64,000 bases of DNA from contig NC_091369.1 of assembly GCF_038502225.1 (NCBI RefSeq), positions 779,001 through 843,000 of the forward strand. Direction: 5' to 3'. Positions 9,865-19,529 of this stretch are shown piece by piece. Numbering within the stretch: position 1 is the stretch's first letter; every line of letters starts with the position of its first letter. Position numbers and translations under genes: made by a program. Source of the stretch: Cherax quadricarinatus (Eukaryota; Arthropoda; Malacostraca; Decapoda; Parastacidae). The notes beneath the pieces were generated by a model. The model did no database searches. It was given only the letters and a program-made list of their open reading frames with translations, and was not told the DNA's origin.

Positions 9865-10968
9865 ATGGTGTTTCTAATAACGTTTTTCCTGGTGTCTGCT
9901 AGGATAATGAGGGGTCCTAGTAGCATGTTTCCTGGTGTCTGCTAGGATAATGAGTGATCCTAGTAGCGTGTTTCCTGGTGTCTGCTAGGATAATGAGTGA
10001 TCCTAATAGCGTGTTTCCTGGTATCTGCTAGGATAATGAGTGATCCTAGTAGCGTTTCCTGGTATCTGCTGTGATAATGAGTGATCCTAGTAGCGTGTTT
10101 CCTGGTATCTGCTAGGATAATGAGTGATCCTAGTAGCGTGTTTCCTGGTATCTGCTAGGATAATGAGTGATCCTAGTAGCATGTTTCCTGGTGTCTGCTA
10201 GGATAATGAGTTTCAAGTGACGTGTTTCCTGGTGTGTTTGCTAGGATAATGAGTGATCCTAGTAACTTGGTTTCCCAATACTTGCTAGGATAATGAGTGT
10301 CCGTCAGTACTTGCTAGGATAACTGAGTATTCGTAGTACTAACTAGGATAACGAGTGTTCGCCAGTACTAACTGGGATAATGATTATTCGCCAGTATTAA
10401 CTAGGATAATGAGTGTTGTTAGTAACTTGCTATGATAATGACTTGTAATAACCTACTAGGGTAGTGAGTTACTAGTAACTTATTAGGATGAGTGGTCCTA
10501 GTCACTTGCTAGGATAACGAGTGGTCCTAGTAACTTGCTAGGATGAGTGATCCTATAACTTGCTAGGATAAGTGGTCCTAGTAATTTCCTAGCATATCGA
10601 GTCGTCCTAGTAACTTCCTAGGATAATAATTGATCCTAGTAACTTACTAGGATAATAACTGATCCTAGTAACTTACTAGGATAACTGATCCTAGTAACTT
10701 GCTAGGATAACTGATCCTAGTAACTTGCTAGGATAATAATCCCAATACCTTGCTAGGATAATACATAATCCTAAAAAACTTGCTAGGATAATAACTGATC
10801 CTAGTAACTTGCTATGATAACTGAGCCTAGTAACTTGCTAGGATAATAACTGATCCTAGTAACTTGCTAGGATGATAACTGATGCTAGTAACTTGCTAGG
10901 ATAACTGATCCTAGTAACTTGCTAGGATAATAACTGATCCTAGTAACTTGCTAGGATATTTGAAACTT
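9865..10968. repeat. Degenerate minisatellite with CTAGGATAA core
   Basis: The left part (about 9880-10,260) has 43-bp units: TTTCCTGGTGTCTGC, TAGGATAATGAGTG, ATCCTAGTAGCG. The middle is highly diverged. The right part (about 10,480-10,965) is dominated by 26-29-bp units of GATCCTAGTAACTTGCTAGG. Every unit holds a CTAGGAT and an ATCCTAG, so neighbouring half-units are complementary. The array appears oldest in the middle. Confidence 0.88.
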
Positions 10969-10984
10969 TATGCAATTGTTTTGA

Positions 10985-11155
10985 GTATAAGTGAGTTATA
11001 GTCAAGGAAGCGTTAAACGCTTAAGGGTCATACAACACCAAGGGAATGGTAGGAAATCAGGTTTGATCCGAGGAAGGGGGATAGCTCAAATTCTTTGGAT
11101 AAAGAGCGCCTCATCTACGTCAAGGCGTTCCTCTTAATTATAGAATAGAACCGTA
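10985..11155 (+). mobile_element. Dispersed element DR-B
   Basis: Contains AAGGAAGCGTTAAACGCTTA, AGGGTCATACAACACC and CAGGTTTGATCCGAGGAAGG. Diverged relatives are found reversed at 33,600-33,755 and 17,715-17,775, and partially at 34,480-34,560. No coding capacity seen; a SINE-like or LINE-tail origin is possible. Confidence 0.5.
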
Positions 11156-11254
11156 GTTGGTTAAGTTTAAATCCTATCTACCACACGAAGGTCATTTTGG
11201 CTTTACCTCACCTGTTTACTATCGGATGTTTCGTTCCCTTCGGACTTTATTGGT

Positions 11255-11400
11255 TAGGTGTTCGATCAACCAGGCTGTGATGGTTATGTGGGTGAGCGGC
11301 GGTCCGCCAGCAGCAACAGGCTGGTTGACCAGAAAAACTCCAGACAAACCTGGAGTAGAACTCGACAAACTCATCAGAGATACACTAGGTACTTGCATAT
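11255..11400 (+). mobile_element. LINE 3' tail relic (family C)
   Basis: ATCAACCAGGCTGTGATGG, CCAGCAGCAACAGGCTGG and a diverged CCAGACAAACCTGGAGTAG match the order of blocks in the other family C tails. The CATGGCCGGGC block is missing or mutated. Confidence 0.6.
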
Positions 11401-11437
11401 AAGAAATGGTTATAACAATAGCCATAATTTTTAAAGG

Positions 11438-11660
11438 GGTTGACCGGTAAGCCAGTGGAAGGCCTCGGTCAGATGACCAAAAACTCCAGCTGTGGGTCAT
11501 CATATGACAGAGACCATCATATGACAGAGACCCGCGTCAGGAAAGACTTGTCCTGTTCCCAGACAAACCTAATACCTACCATCAAAGGTTCACTATTGAA
11601 GGGGTCAGCATGTAATAAAGACCCGCGTCAGGAGACAGTTTTCTGCCACACACACACATA
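11438..11660 (+). mobile_element. Dispersed element DR-A, with internal duplication
   Basis: Carries CCAGTGGAAGGCCTCGGTCA, GGGTCATCATATGACAGAGA and GACCCGCGTCAGGAAAGAC. The CATCATATGACAGAGACC segment is present twice in tandem, and GACCCGCGTCAGGA recurs about 95 bp later. Confidence 0.65.
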
Positions 11661-11739
11661 CCACCATCAACACAATAATCTTAATGAATAAAAAGTCACA
11701 ACCTCTACCACTATTTCCATATTTTTTTTTATCACCTAC

Positions 11740-11860
11740 CCTTCTTATATATATACTGGCTCCCTTCCCTTCGCTTCTGTGTGTGAATTTTTAATGGTCC
11801 AAATTCAACCGGAACGTCGTGATAAGTTTTATTCTCGTACGTGCGGCTCTTTTTGTGTAA
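11740..11860 (+). mobile_element. Penelope-type terminal hairpin, family B (decayed)
   Basis: After a short (TA)n, CTGGCTCCCTT, AATGGTCCAAATTCAACC-GGAACGTCGTGATAAG and a final GTGCGGCTCTTTTTGTGT align with the families at 2915 and 42,890. The stem has lost pairing (GGTCC faces AACCGG), so this copy looks inactive. Confidence 0.45.
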
Positions 11861-12144
11861 TAATGATATGCAGGAAGGTATTCTTTCCTCACACCATGAG
11901 ATATTATCACTAATAACGTAGTTAATATAAAACATAATATCCCTACACATGAACGCACTGTTTTTGCTAGCAGCATTACCGTAATGGTAAGCGGGAGGAG
12001 CGGTCATGGTTGGTAGCAACACAGAGGGATTAGTGTCTAGCTAACACTGTCATGGCCTGTTCTCTTACTGTCTTAGTCTGCCGATTCAAACCTGGTTCAT
12101 AGTGTTCAATGTTATTTTTTTGGCAGATTTCAAAATAAGGGAAT

Positions 12145-12460
12145 CTACAGGCTAAGAGCTGTTATCCAACCTTAGGTCATTTACACACGGGAAGCTGTTA
12201 TCCTACCTCAGATCATTTACATACTGAAAGCTGTTATCTTACCTCTGATCATTTACACAGGGAAAGCTGTTATCCTACCTCAGATCATTTACATACTGAA
12301 AGCTGTTATCTTACCTCTGATCATTTACACAGGGAAAGCTGTTATCCTACCTCAGATCATTTACATACTGAAAGCTGTTATCTTACCTCTGATCATTTAC
12401 ACAAGGAAAGCTGTTATCCTACTTCAGATCATTTACACACTTTAGAGCTGTTATCCTTCC
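12145..12460. repeat. 36-bp minisatellite with alternating dimers
   Basis: About 8 copies of a 36-bp unit (AGCTGTTATCCTACCTCAGA, TCATTTACA). Two versions alternate: CCTACCTCAGATC...ACATACTG and CTTACCTCTGATC...ACACAGGG. The effective period of the central part is therefore 72 bp. Confidence 0.92.
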
Positions 12461-12465
12461 ATAAA

Positions 12466-12960
12466 GTCCTTTTCCCCTTTCAAAAAAATAATTACCACTT
12501 TATGATAAAATATATGAAAATGCACTTCTCAGCACAGGATAGCGTAATTATAGCAGTATGATAGCGTAATTATAGCAGTATGAATTTCCTTGGCACATGA
12601 ATTAAGCCTGGTGGTCCCAGAAGATGATCTACCTTCACGCCTATCTGGTATCACGCCTTGATGCCTGGATTACCTGCATGAAAAATTTAGGCTTCTCAGA
12701 TACTTCCCCAATAAGCCCAACTCCCATAAAAACTTTAAAAATTTTTTTTTACAGATAGCAATTTTTTTCATTAACAATGATATAAAACTACCATAATTTG
12801 ATTTAGCTAAATTCTTCTATATATATGTATTATTGGTCAACTTAAATATATTTAATATTACATTAAATCTATGATATATATTTTTTTCCTTATTCTCAAG
12901 TCAATTTCCGCTGATTTGCGGCAAAAACAAATTTTGATTCGGTTTATTCGGCACAGTGAA
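12466..12960. other. AT-rich spacer, no recognised feature
   Basis: AT-rich DNA with a small direct duplication (GATAGCGTAATTATAGCAGT twice near 12,538 and 12,559). No supported coding frame. Confidence 0.5.
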
Positions 12961-12965
12961 CTCTT

Positions 12966-13219
<254 letters not shown>

Positions 13220-13374
13220 CGTTGATTTTCCTTCATCATGTTAAAAAGAAAGTAAAAACAGGGAAGAAATTTTAGTGTTGAGTGTAAGCAGTGGCTGGTG
13301 GCACTGTGATGGTGGCACTGTGATGGTGGCACTGTGAGAGAGAAGATGGCAGTGTAGTGTTTGTATGTTAGACT

Positions 13375-13810
13375 TGTTGTATATCTACACTGAGTAACTT
13401 CATAACAATATACTGGTATATCTACACTGAGTAACTTCATAACAATATTCTGGTATATCTACACTGAATAACTTCATAACAATATACTGGTATATCTACA
13501 CTGAGTAACTTCATAACAATATTCTGGTGTATCTACACTGAGTAACTTCATAACAATATTCTGGTGTATCTACACTGAGTAACTTCATAACAATATTCTG
13601 GTATATCTACACTGAGTAACTTCATAACAATATTCTGGTATATCTACACTGAGTAACTTCATAACAATATACTGGTATATCTACACTGAATAACTTCATA
13701 ACAATATACTGGTATATCTACACTGAATAACTTCATAACAATATACTGGTATATCTACACTGAATAACTTCATAACAATATACTGGTATATCTACACTGA
13801 GTAAACTCAT
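13375..13810. repeat. 37-bp minisatellite
   Basis: Twelve copies at an exact 37-bp period (CTACACTGA at 13,386, 13,423, 13,460 and so on). Variants are few: GTAACTT/ATAACTT, TATACTGG/TATTCTGG and GTATATC/GTGTATC. Unrelated in sequence to the other 37-bp arrays in the window. Confidence 0.95.
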
Positions 13811-14049
13811 ATATTACTGTTATCAGACGTAAAGTAACACAAATCCTAGTAGTTTACGGAACTTCAGACACAGTGCATGGAGACTCATCATGCACACTGA
13901 ATGACTGTTGAATGTTGTGTTGCAAAAGTAACAATAATAGCAATAAATCTGCAGTAGTCAGTTTACTATAATTAATTTATATGCGAGTCTTTATTGAAAA
14001 ACACCTCAGATATTTAATCATGGAAAATTCTAAATAGACTGATCCCAAA

Positions 14050-14932
14050 CCTGCACACTGCAGTCACTCCTACCAGAGTAGTAGTCTCGGTACACTGCAG
14101 TCACTCCTACCAGAGTAGGAGGCTCGGTACACTGCAGTCACTCCTACCAGAGTAGGAGTCTCGGTACACTGCAGTCACTCCTACCAGAGTAGGAGGCTCG
14201 GTACACTGCAGTCACTCCTACCAGAGTAGGAGTCTCGGTACACTGCAGTCACTCCTACCAGAGTAGGAGGCTCGGTACACTGCAGTCACTCCTACCAGAG
14301 TAGGATGCTCGGTACACTGCAGTCACTCCTACCAGAGTAGTAGTCTCGGTACACTGCAGTCACTCGTACCAGAGTAGTAGTCTCGGTACACTGCAGTCAC
14401 TCCTACCAGAGTAGTAGTCTCGGTACACTGCAGTCACTCCTACCAGAGTAGGAGGCTCGGTACACTGCAGTCACTCCTACCAGAGTAGTAGTCTCGGTAC
14501 ACTGCAGTCACTCCTACCAGAGTAGGAGGCTCGGTACACTGCAGTCACTCCTACCAGAGTAGGAGGCTCGGTACACTGCAGTCACTCCTACCAGAGTAGG
14601 AGTCTCGGTACACTGCAGTCACTCCTACCAGAGTAGGAGGCTCGGTACACTGCAGTCACTCCTACCAGAGTAGGAGGCTCGGTACACTGCAGTCACTCCT
14701 ACCAGAATAGGAGGCTCGGTACACTGCAGTCTCTCCTACCAGAGTAGGAGGCTCGGTACACTGCAGTCACTCCTACCAGAGTAGGAGGCTCGGTACACTG
14801 CAGTCACTCCTATCAGAGTAGTAGTCTCGGTACATTGCAGTCACTCCTACCAGAGTAGGAGGCTCGGTACACTGCAGTCACTCCTACCAGAGTAGTAGTC
14901 TCGGTACACTGCAGTCACTCCTACCAGAATAG
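14050..14932. repeat. 37-bp satellite, left block
   Basis: About 24 head-to-tail copies of a 37-bp unit with ACTGCAGTCACTCCTACC and AGAGTAGGAGTCTCGGTAC. The main variants are GGAGTCT, GGAGGCT and GTAGTCT. The array stops within a unit at the LINE insertion and continues in phase after it. Confidence 0.96.
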
Positions 14933-16232
14933 GTATTTGAGGAGGTAGATCATGGTAATGAATATGATATTGTGTATATGGACTTCAGTAAGGCTTTTGA
15001 CAGGGTCCCACATCAGAGACTATTGAGGAAAATTAAAGCACATGGAATAGGAGGAGAAATTTTTTCCTGGATAGAGGCATGGTTGACAAATAGGCAGCAG
15101 AGAGTTTGCATAAATGGGGAGAAATCAGAGTGGGGAAGCGTCACGAGCGGTGTTCCACAGGGGTCAGTGTTGGGCCCCCTGCTGTTCACAATCTACATAA
15201 ACGACATAGATGAGGGCATAAAGAGCGACATCGGCAAGTTTGCCGATGACACCAAAATAGGCCGTCGAATTCATTCTGACGAGGACATTCGAGCACTCCA
15301 GGAAGATTTGAATAGACTGATGCAGTGGTCGGAGAAGTGGCAGATGCAGTTTAATATAGACAAATGCAAAGTTCTAAATGTTGGACAGGACAATAACCAT
15401 GCCACATATAAACTAAATAATGTAGATCTTAATATTACGGATTGCGAAAAAGATTTAGGAGTTCTGGTTAGCAGTAATCTGAAACCAAGACAACAGTGCA
15501 TAAGTGTTCGCAATAAAGCTAATAGAATCCTTGGCTTCATATCAAGAAGCATAAATAATAGGAGTCCTCAGGTTGTTCTTCAACTCTATACATCCTTGGT
15601 TAGGCCTCATTTAGATTATGCTGCACAGTTTTGGTCACCGTATTACAGAATGGATATAAATTCTCTGGAAAATGTACAAAGGAGGATGACAAAGATGATC
15701 CCATGTATCAGAAACCTTCCCTATGAGGATAGACTAAGGGCCCTGAAACTGCACTCTCTAGAAAGACGTAGAATTAGGGGGGATATGATTGAGGTTTATA
15801 AGTGGAAGACAGGAATAAATAAAGGGGATGTAAATAGTGTGCTGAAAATATCTAGCCTAGACAGGACTCGCAGCAATGGTTTTAAGTTGGAAAAATTCAG
15901 ATTCAGGAGGGATATAGGAAAGTACTGGTTTGGTAATAGAGTTGTGGATGAGTGGAACAAACTCCCAAGTACAGTTATAGAGGCCAGAACGTTGTGTAGC
16001 TTTAAAAATAGGTTGGATAAATACATGAGTAGATGTGGGTGGGTGTGAGTTGGACCTGATAGCTTGTGCTAACAGGTCGGTTGCCGTGTTCCTCCCTTAA
16101 GTCAATGTGACCTGACCTGACTAGGTTGGGTGCATTGGCTTAAGCCGGTAGGGACTTGGACCTGCCTCGCATGGGCCAGTAGGCCTTCTGCAGTGTTCCT
16201 TCGTTCTTATGTTCTTACGTTCTTATGTTCTT
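14933..16232 (+). mobile_element. 5'-truncated CR1/Rex1-like LINE inserted in satellite
   Basis: About 1.3 kb lies between two blocks of one 37-bp satellite. A possible 5-bp target duplication AATAG flanks it (14,928-14,932 and 16,233-16,237), although AATAG is close to the satellite's own AGTAG. The body encodes the second half of a reverse transcriptase, followed by a 184-bp 3' region ending in TTCTTATG/TTCTTACG octamer repeats. Short terminal microsatellite repeats instead of poly-A are typical of CR1-group LINEs. The 5' end is lost: no endonuclease and no N-terminal part of the reverse transcriptase. Confidence 0.88.
14936..16048 (+). CDS. LINE reverse transcriptase, C-terminal two thirds, open frame
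   Basis: This frame encodes the palm and thumb regions of a non-LTR retrotransposon reverse transcriptase, which copies element RNA into DNA at a nicked target. It is open for about 370 codons. Visible motifs are YMDFSKAFDRVPH (motif A, catalytic Asp), SGVPQGSVLGPLLFTIYIND (motif B), KFADDTKI (motif C; FADD at 15,239-15,250) and the later QRRMTKMIPC and LERRRIRGDMIEVYKW segments, ending RLDKYMSRCGWV. No natural start codon exists because truncation removed the upstream part; the frame simply enters from the satellite junction. Absence of stops over 1.1 kb suggests a fairly recent insertion. It cannot be autonomous, lacking endonuclease and motifs upstream of A. The Rex1/CR1 placement is by motif style and needs a tree. 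Confidence 0.88.
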   Translation, partial: FEEVDHGNEYDIVYMDFSKAFDRVPHQRLLRKIKAHGIGGEIFSWIEAWLTNRQQRVCINGEKSEWGSVTSGVPQGSVLGPLLFTIYINDIDEGIKSDIGKFADDTKIGRRIHSDEDIRALQEDLNRLMQWSEKWQMQFNIDKCKVLNVGQDNNHATYKLNNVDLNITDCEKDLGVLVSSNLKPRQQCISVRNKANRILGFISRSINNRSPQVVLQLYTSLVRPHLDYAAQFWSPYYRMDINSLENVQRRMTKMIPCIRNLPYEDRLRALKLHSLERRRIRGDMIEVYKWKTGINKGDVNSVLKISSLDRTRSNGFKLEKFRFRRDIGKYWFGNRVVDEWNKLPSTVIEARTLCSFKNRLDKYMSRCGWV

Positions 16233-16575
16233 AATAGTAGTCTCGGTACACTGGAGTCACTCCTACCAGAGTAGTAGTCTCGGTACACTGCAGTCACTCC
16301 TACCAGAGTAGTAGTCTCGGTACACTGCAGTCACTCCTACCAGAGTAGGAGTCTCGGTACACTGCAGTCACTCCTACCTGAGTAGGAGTCTCGGTACACT
16401 GCAGTCACTCCTACCAGAGTAGTGGTCTCGGTACACTGCAGTCACTCCTACCAGAGTAGGAGTCTCGGTACACTGCAGTCACTCCTACCAGAGTAGTAGT
16501 CTCGGTACACTGCAGTCACTCCTACCAGAGTAGGAGTCTCGGTACACTGCAGTCACTCCTACCAGAGTAGGAGTC
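16233..16575. repeat. 37-bp satellite, right block
   Basis: About 9 further copies of the same 37-bp unit as 14,050-14,932, resuming in register after the LINE. It passes directly into the 43-bp variant at about 16,576. Confidence 0.95.
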
Positions 16576-17322
16576 TCGGTAGACAGTGTAAAGCTCTCCT
16601 ACGAGAGGAGGAGGAGGCTCGGTAGACAGTGTAAAGCTCTCCTACCAGAGGAGGAGGAGGCTCGGTAGACAGTGTAAAGCTCTCCTACGAGAGGAGGAGG
16701 AGGCTCGGTAGACAGTGTAAAGCTCTCCTACCAGAGGAGGAGGAGGCTCGGTAGACAGTGTAAAGCTCTCCTACGAGAGGAGGAGGAGCTCGGTAGACAG
16801 TGTAAAGCTCTCCTACCACAGGAGGAGGAGGCTTGGTAGACAGTGTAAAGCTCTCCTACCAGAGGAGGAGGAGGCTCGGTAGACAGTGTAAAGCTCTCCT
16901 ACGAGAGGAGGAGGAGCTCGGTAGACAGTGTAAAGCTCTCCTACCACAGGAGGAGGAGGCTTGGTAGACAGTGTAAAGCTCTCCTACCAGAGGAGGAGGA
17001 GCTCGGTAGACAGTGTAAAGCTCTCCTACCACAGGAGGAGGAGGCTCGGTAGACAGTGTAAAGCTCTCCTACCACAGGAGGAGGAGGCTTGGTAGACAGT
17101 GTAAAGCTCTCCTACCACAGGAGGAGGAGGCTTGGTAGACAGTGTAAAGCTCTCCTACCACAGGAGGAGGAGGCTTGGTAGACAGTGTAAAAAAGCTCTC
17201 CTACCAGAGGAGGAGGAGCTCGGTAGACAGTGTAAAGCTCTCCTACCACAGGAGGAGGAGGCTCGGTAGACAGTGTGAAGCTCTCCTACCAGAGGAGGAG
17301 GAGGCTCGGTAGACAGTGTAAA
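16576..17322. repeat. 43-bp satellite related to the 37-bp one
   Basis: About 17 units of 41-43 bp with CTCGGTAGACAGTGTAAAGC, TCTCCTACCAGAGGAGGAGG and variants (CGAGAGG, CACAGG, GCTTGG). It shares CTCCTACCAGAG, AGGAGG and CTCGGTA with the neighbouring 37-bp unit, so the two are diverged forms of one ancestor. Confidence 0.93.
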
Positions 17323-17324
17323 GG

Positions 17325-17570
17325 TCTTCAGATTGTCTGCCGAGTACACTGATAGAGGACTTAATCTTTATGATGGGTCGAGGCTCTTCAGAACCTTCCC
17401 TTCATCCATAAGAGGAAGTATCAACAGCCTCTAGTTGTTTTCAAGAGGAATATTGACAAGATCCATAAATCAGTTCCTGATCAGCCTGGCTGTGGTGCAT
17501 ACGTTGGACTGCGTGCTGCTAGCAGCAACAGCCTAGATGACCAGGCTAGCAAGCTCCTTTGAAATGTGGG
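17325..17570 (+). mobile_element. LINE 3' end relic (family B/C)
   Basis: GTTCCTGATCAGCCTGGCTG, GCATACGTTGGACTGCGTGC and AGCAGCAACAGCCTAGATG match the C-terminal end of the LINEs at 26,040 and 37,255. Upstream, CTTCAGAACCTTCCCTTCAT matches the FNSLPSS region. Small deletions break the frame. Confidence 0.65.
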
Positions 17571-18044
17571 ATTATCAATGTTTAATGAAAGGAAGGAGAG
17601 GATAGCGTCAATGCCCTGTATCAAGAACTTTTTACGAGCATCAAGGCGCCCCCTTGACAAGAAACAGTTGAATAGAGAAGCACAGGAATAGCTGGATCAA
17701 CCCTGATTACCTCCCGCTCCCCAGGAGGTGTTACCCCTGGGGGTTTAGTGTTTCCTCATGAATATAATGTCAATATAAATACACAAAAGGTCTTTTATTT
17801 AAACTAGAGCGATGTTCAACGATATCCCTTTGAATACTGATGGATAACGCAGCAGGCAGATACCTGCTGATACCTGCTGGTACCTGGTGGTACTGCTGGA
17901 GCTCCTGTTTACGGCTTCAACGTCAGTTTTACAGCTGGGCAGAGCGGCTCTGTTTTTATTGGTTTTGGTTATATATGTATTTTAAATAGTGTTCCAGTAT
18001 TCTTTTACCTTTTATTACCCTCTTGAAGTTTACAAACTCAAAGA
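17571..18044. other. Spacer with a small DR-B relic
   Basis: Mostly unrecognised. At 17,715-17,775 there is a reverse copy of the end of DR-B (GGGGGTTTAGTGTTTCC, CATGAATATAAT). No coding frame is supported. Confidence 0.4.
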
Positions 18045-18715
18045 TGACAGTCATCAGGTCGAAGATCAGTTATCTTGTTGAAGATGACAGTCATCAGGTC
18101 GAAGATCAGTTATCTTGTTGAAGATGACAGTCATCAGGTCGAAGATCAGTTATCTTGTTGAAGATGACAGTCATCAGGTCGAAGATCAGTCATCTTGTTG
18201 AGGCTGACAGTCATCAGGTCGAAGATCAGTCATCTTGTTGAGGCTGACAGTCATCAGGTCGAAGATCAGTTATCTTGTTGAAGATGACAGTCATCAGGTC
18301 GAAGATCAGTTATCTTGTTGAAGATGACAGTCATCAGGTCGAAGATCAGTTATCTTGTTGAAACTGACAGTCATCAGGTCGAAGATCAGTTATCTTGTTG
18401 AAGATGACAGTCATCAGGTCGAAGATCAGTTATCTTGTTGAAGATGACAGTCATCAGGTCGAAGATCAGTTATCTTGTTGAAGATGACAGTCATCAGGTC
18501 GAAGATCAGTTATCTTGTTGAAGATGACAGTCATCAGGTCGAAGATCAGTTATCTTGTTGAAGATGACAGTCATCAGGTCGAAGATCAGTCATCTTGTTG
18601 AAGCTGACAGTCATCAGGTCGAAGATCAGTCATCTTGTTGAAGCTGACAGTCATCAGGTCGAAGATCAGTTATCTTGTTGAGGCTGACAGTCATCAGGTC
18701 GAAGATGACAGGTTA
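18045..18715. repeat. 40-bp minisatellite
   Basis: About 16 copies of a 40-bp unit: GATGACAGTCATCAGGTCGA, AGATCAGTTATCTTGTTGA. Changes cluster in a few positions: AAGATG/AGGCTG/AAACTG and CAGTTATC/CAGTCATC. Each unit contains TGACAGTCA, a small odd palindrome. Confidence 0.96.
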
Positions 18716-18975
18716 TCAGCTTGATGAATAAAAATGGCAAGAACGTGGTTGGAACAATTGCCAGTTTGCCTACAAGTTAGAAATTCCAACTGGACGAGGT
18801 ATCAGCCCGTCGTGAACCTTCGTCAAGCAGAGAGTGAGGAGGAAAACGACAACACCATTACTAAGGTCAAGACTGAAACATGAGACGACAGAGGTTTGGC
18901 AGTGTACCTGCAGAAGCAAGATACACAAAAACCTGCAGCTACTTTTAATATCTAATGATTATAATTTTAACCATT

Positions 18976-19100
18976 AGAGTGGAAGGCCTCGGTCAGATGA
19001 CCAAAAGCTCCAGCTACGGGTCGTCATATGAATAAGACCCGCGTCAGGAAGCACTTGTCCTGTGTCCTGACAAATCTTACTTAACCTAACCTAACCTGTA
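18976..19100 (+). mobile_element. Dispersed element DR-A plus short CCTAA run
   Basis: Same blocks as the copies at 11,438 and 34,628 (GAAGGCCTCGGTCAGATGAC, GACCCGCGTCAGGAAGCAC, GTGTCCTGACAAATC). It ends in TTAACCTAACCTAACCT, a short telomere-like run. Confidence 0.65.
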
Positions 19101-19309
19101 ACTAAGATTCATCCTAATTACAATGTGTATTATGATAGATTTAATATGATTGCGTTTGTCTCTTATTTTAGACTTATTAAGCCCTCTCGTGGGCGAACCG
19201 TTTCCTTAATGAAGTTACCCATACTATACATACATACCCATACTGTCTCTGGTAAAGGAAAAAGTGATGTTAGTACCAGTAAGATACCTTAGTGTTCGTT
19301 AATATCTAG

Positions 19310-19412
19310 CATGGTTGACCAGGCAAGCACCAGACAAGCCTGGCCCAAGGTCGGGCTCTGGGAGTAGAAAACTCTTGGAACTCATCAAAGGTATATCAGA
19401 GGTAATGGAGCT
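19310..19412 (+). mobile_element. LINE 3' tail (family C)
   Basis: GGTTGACCAGGCAAGCACC, AGACAAGCCTGGCCCAAGG, GTAGAAAACTCTTGGAACTC and AAGGTATATCAGAGG match the other family C tails. Tail only. Confidence 0.7.
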
Positions 19413-19529
19413 TTTATTATCATCAGTAGAGTGGAGAGAGCGAGACCAGAACAGAGGAAATGTAAATGTAATACCAGAAAGCTGAAGGTATTATGAAGAT
19501 AGGGGAGGCTAGGTATGTGTCCTTACTGG

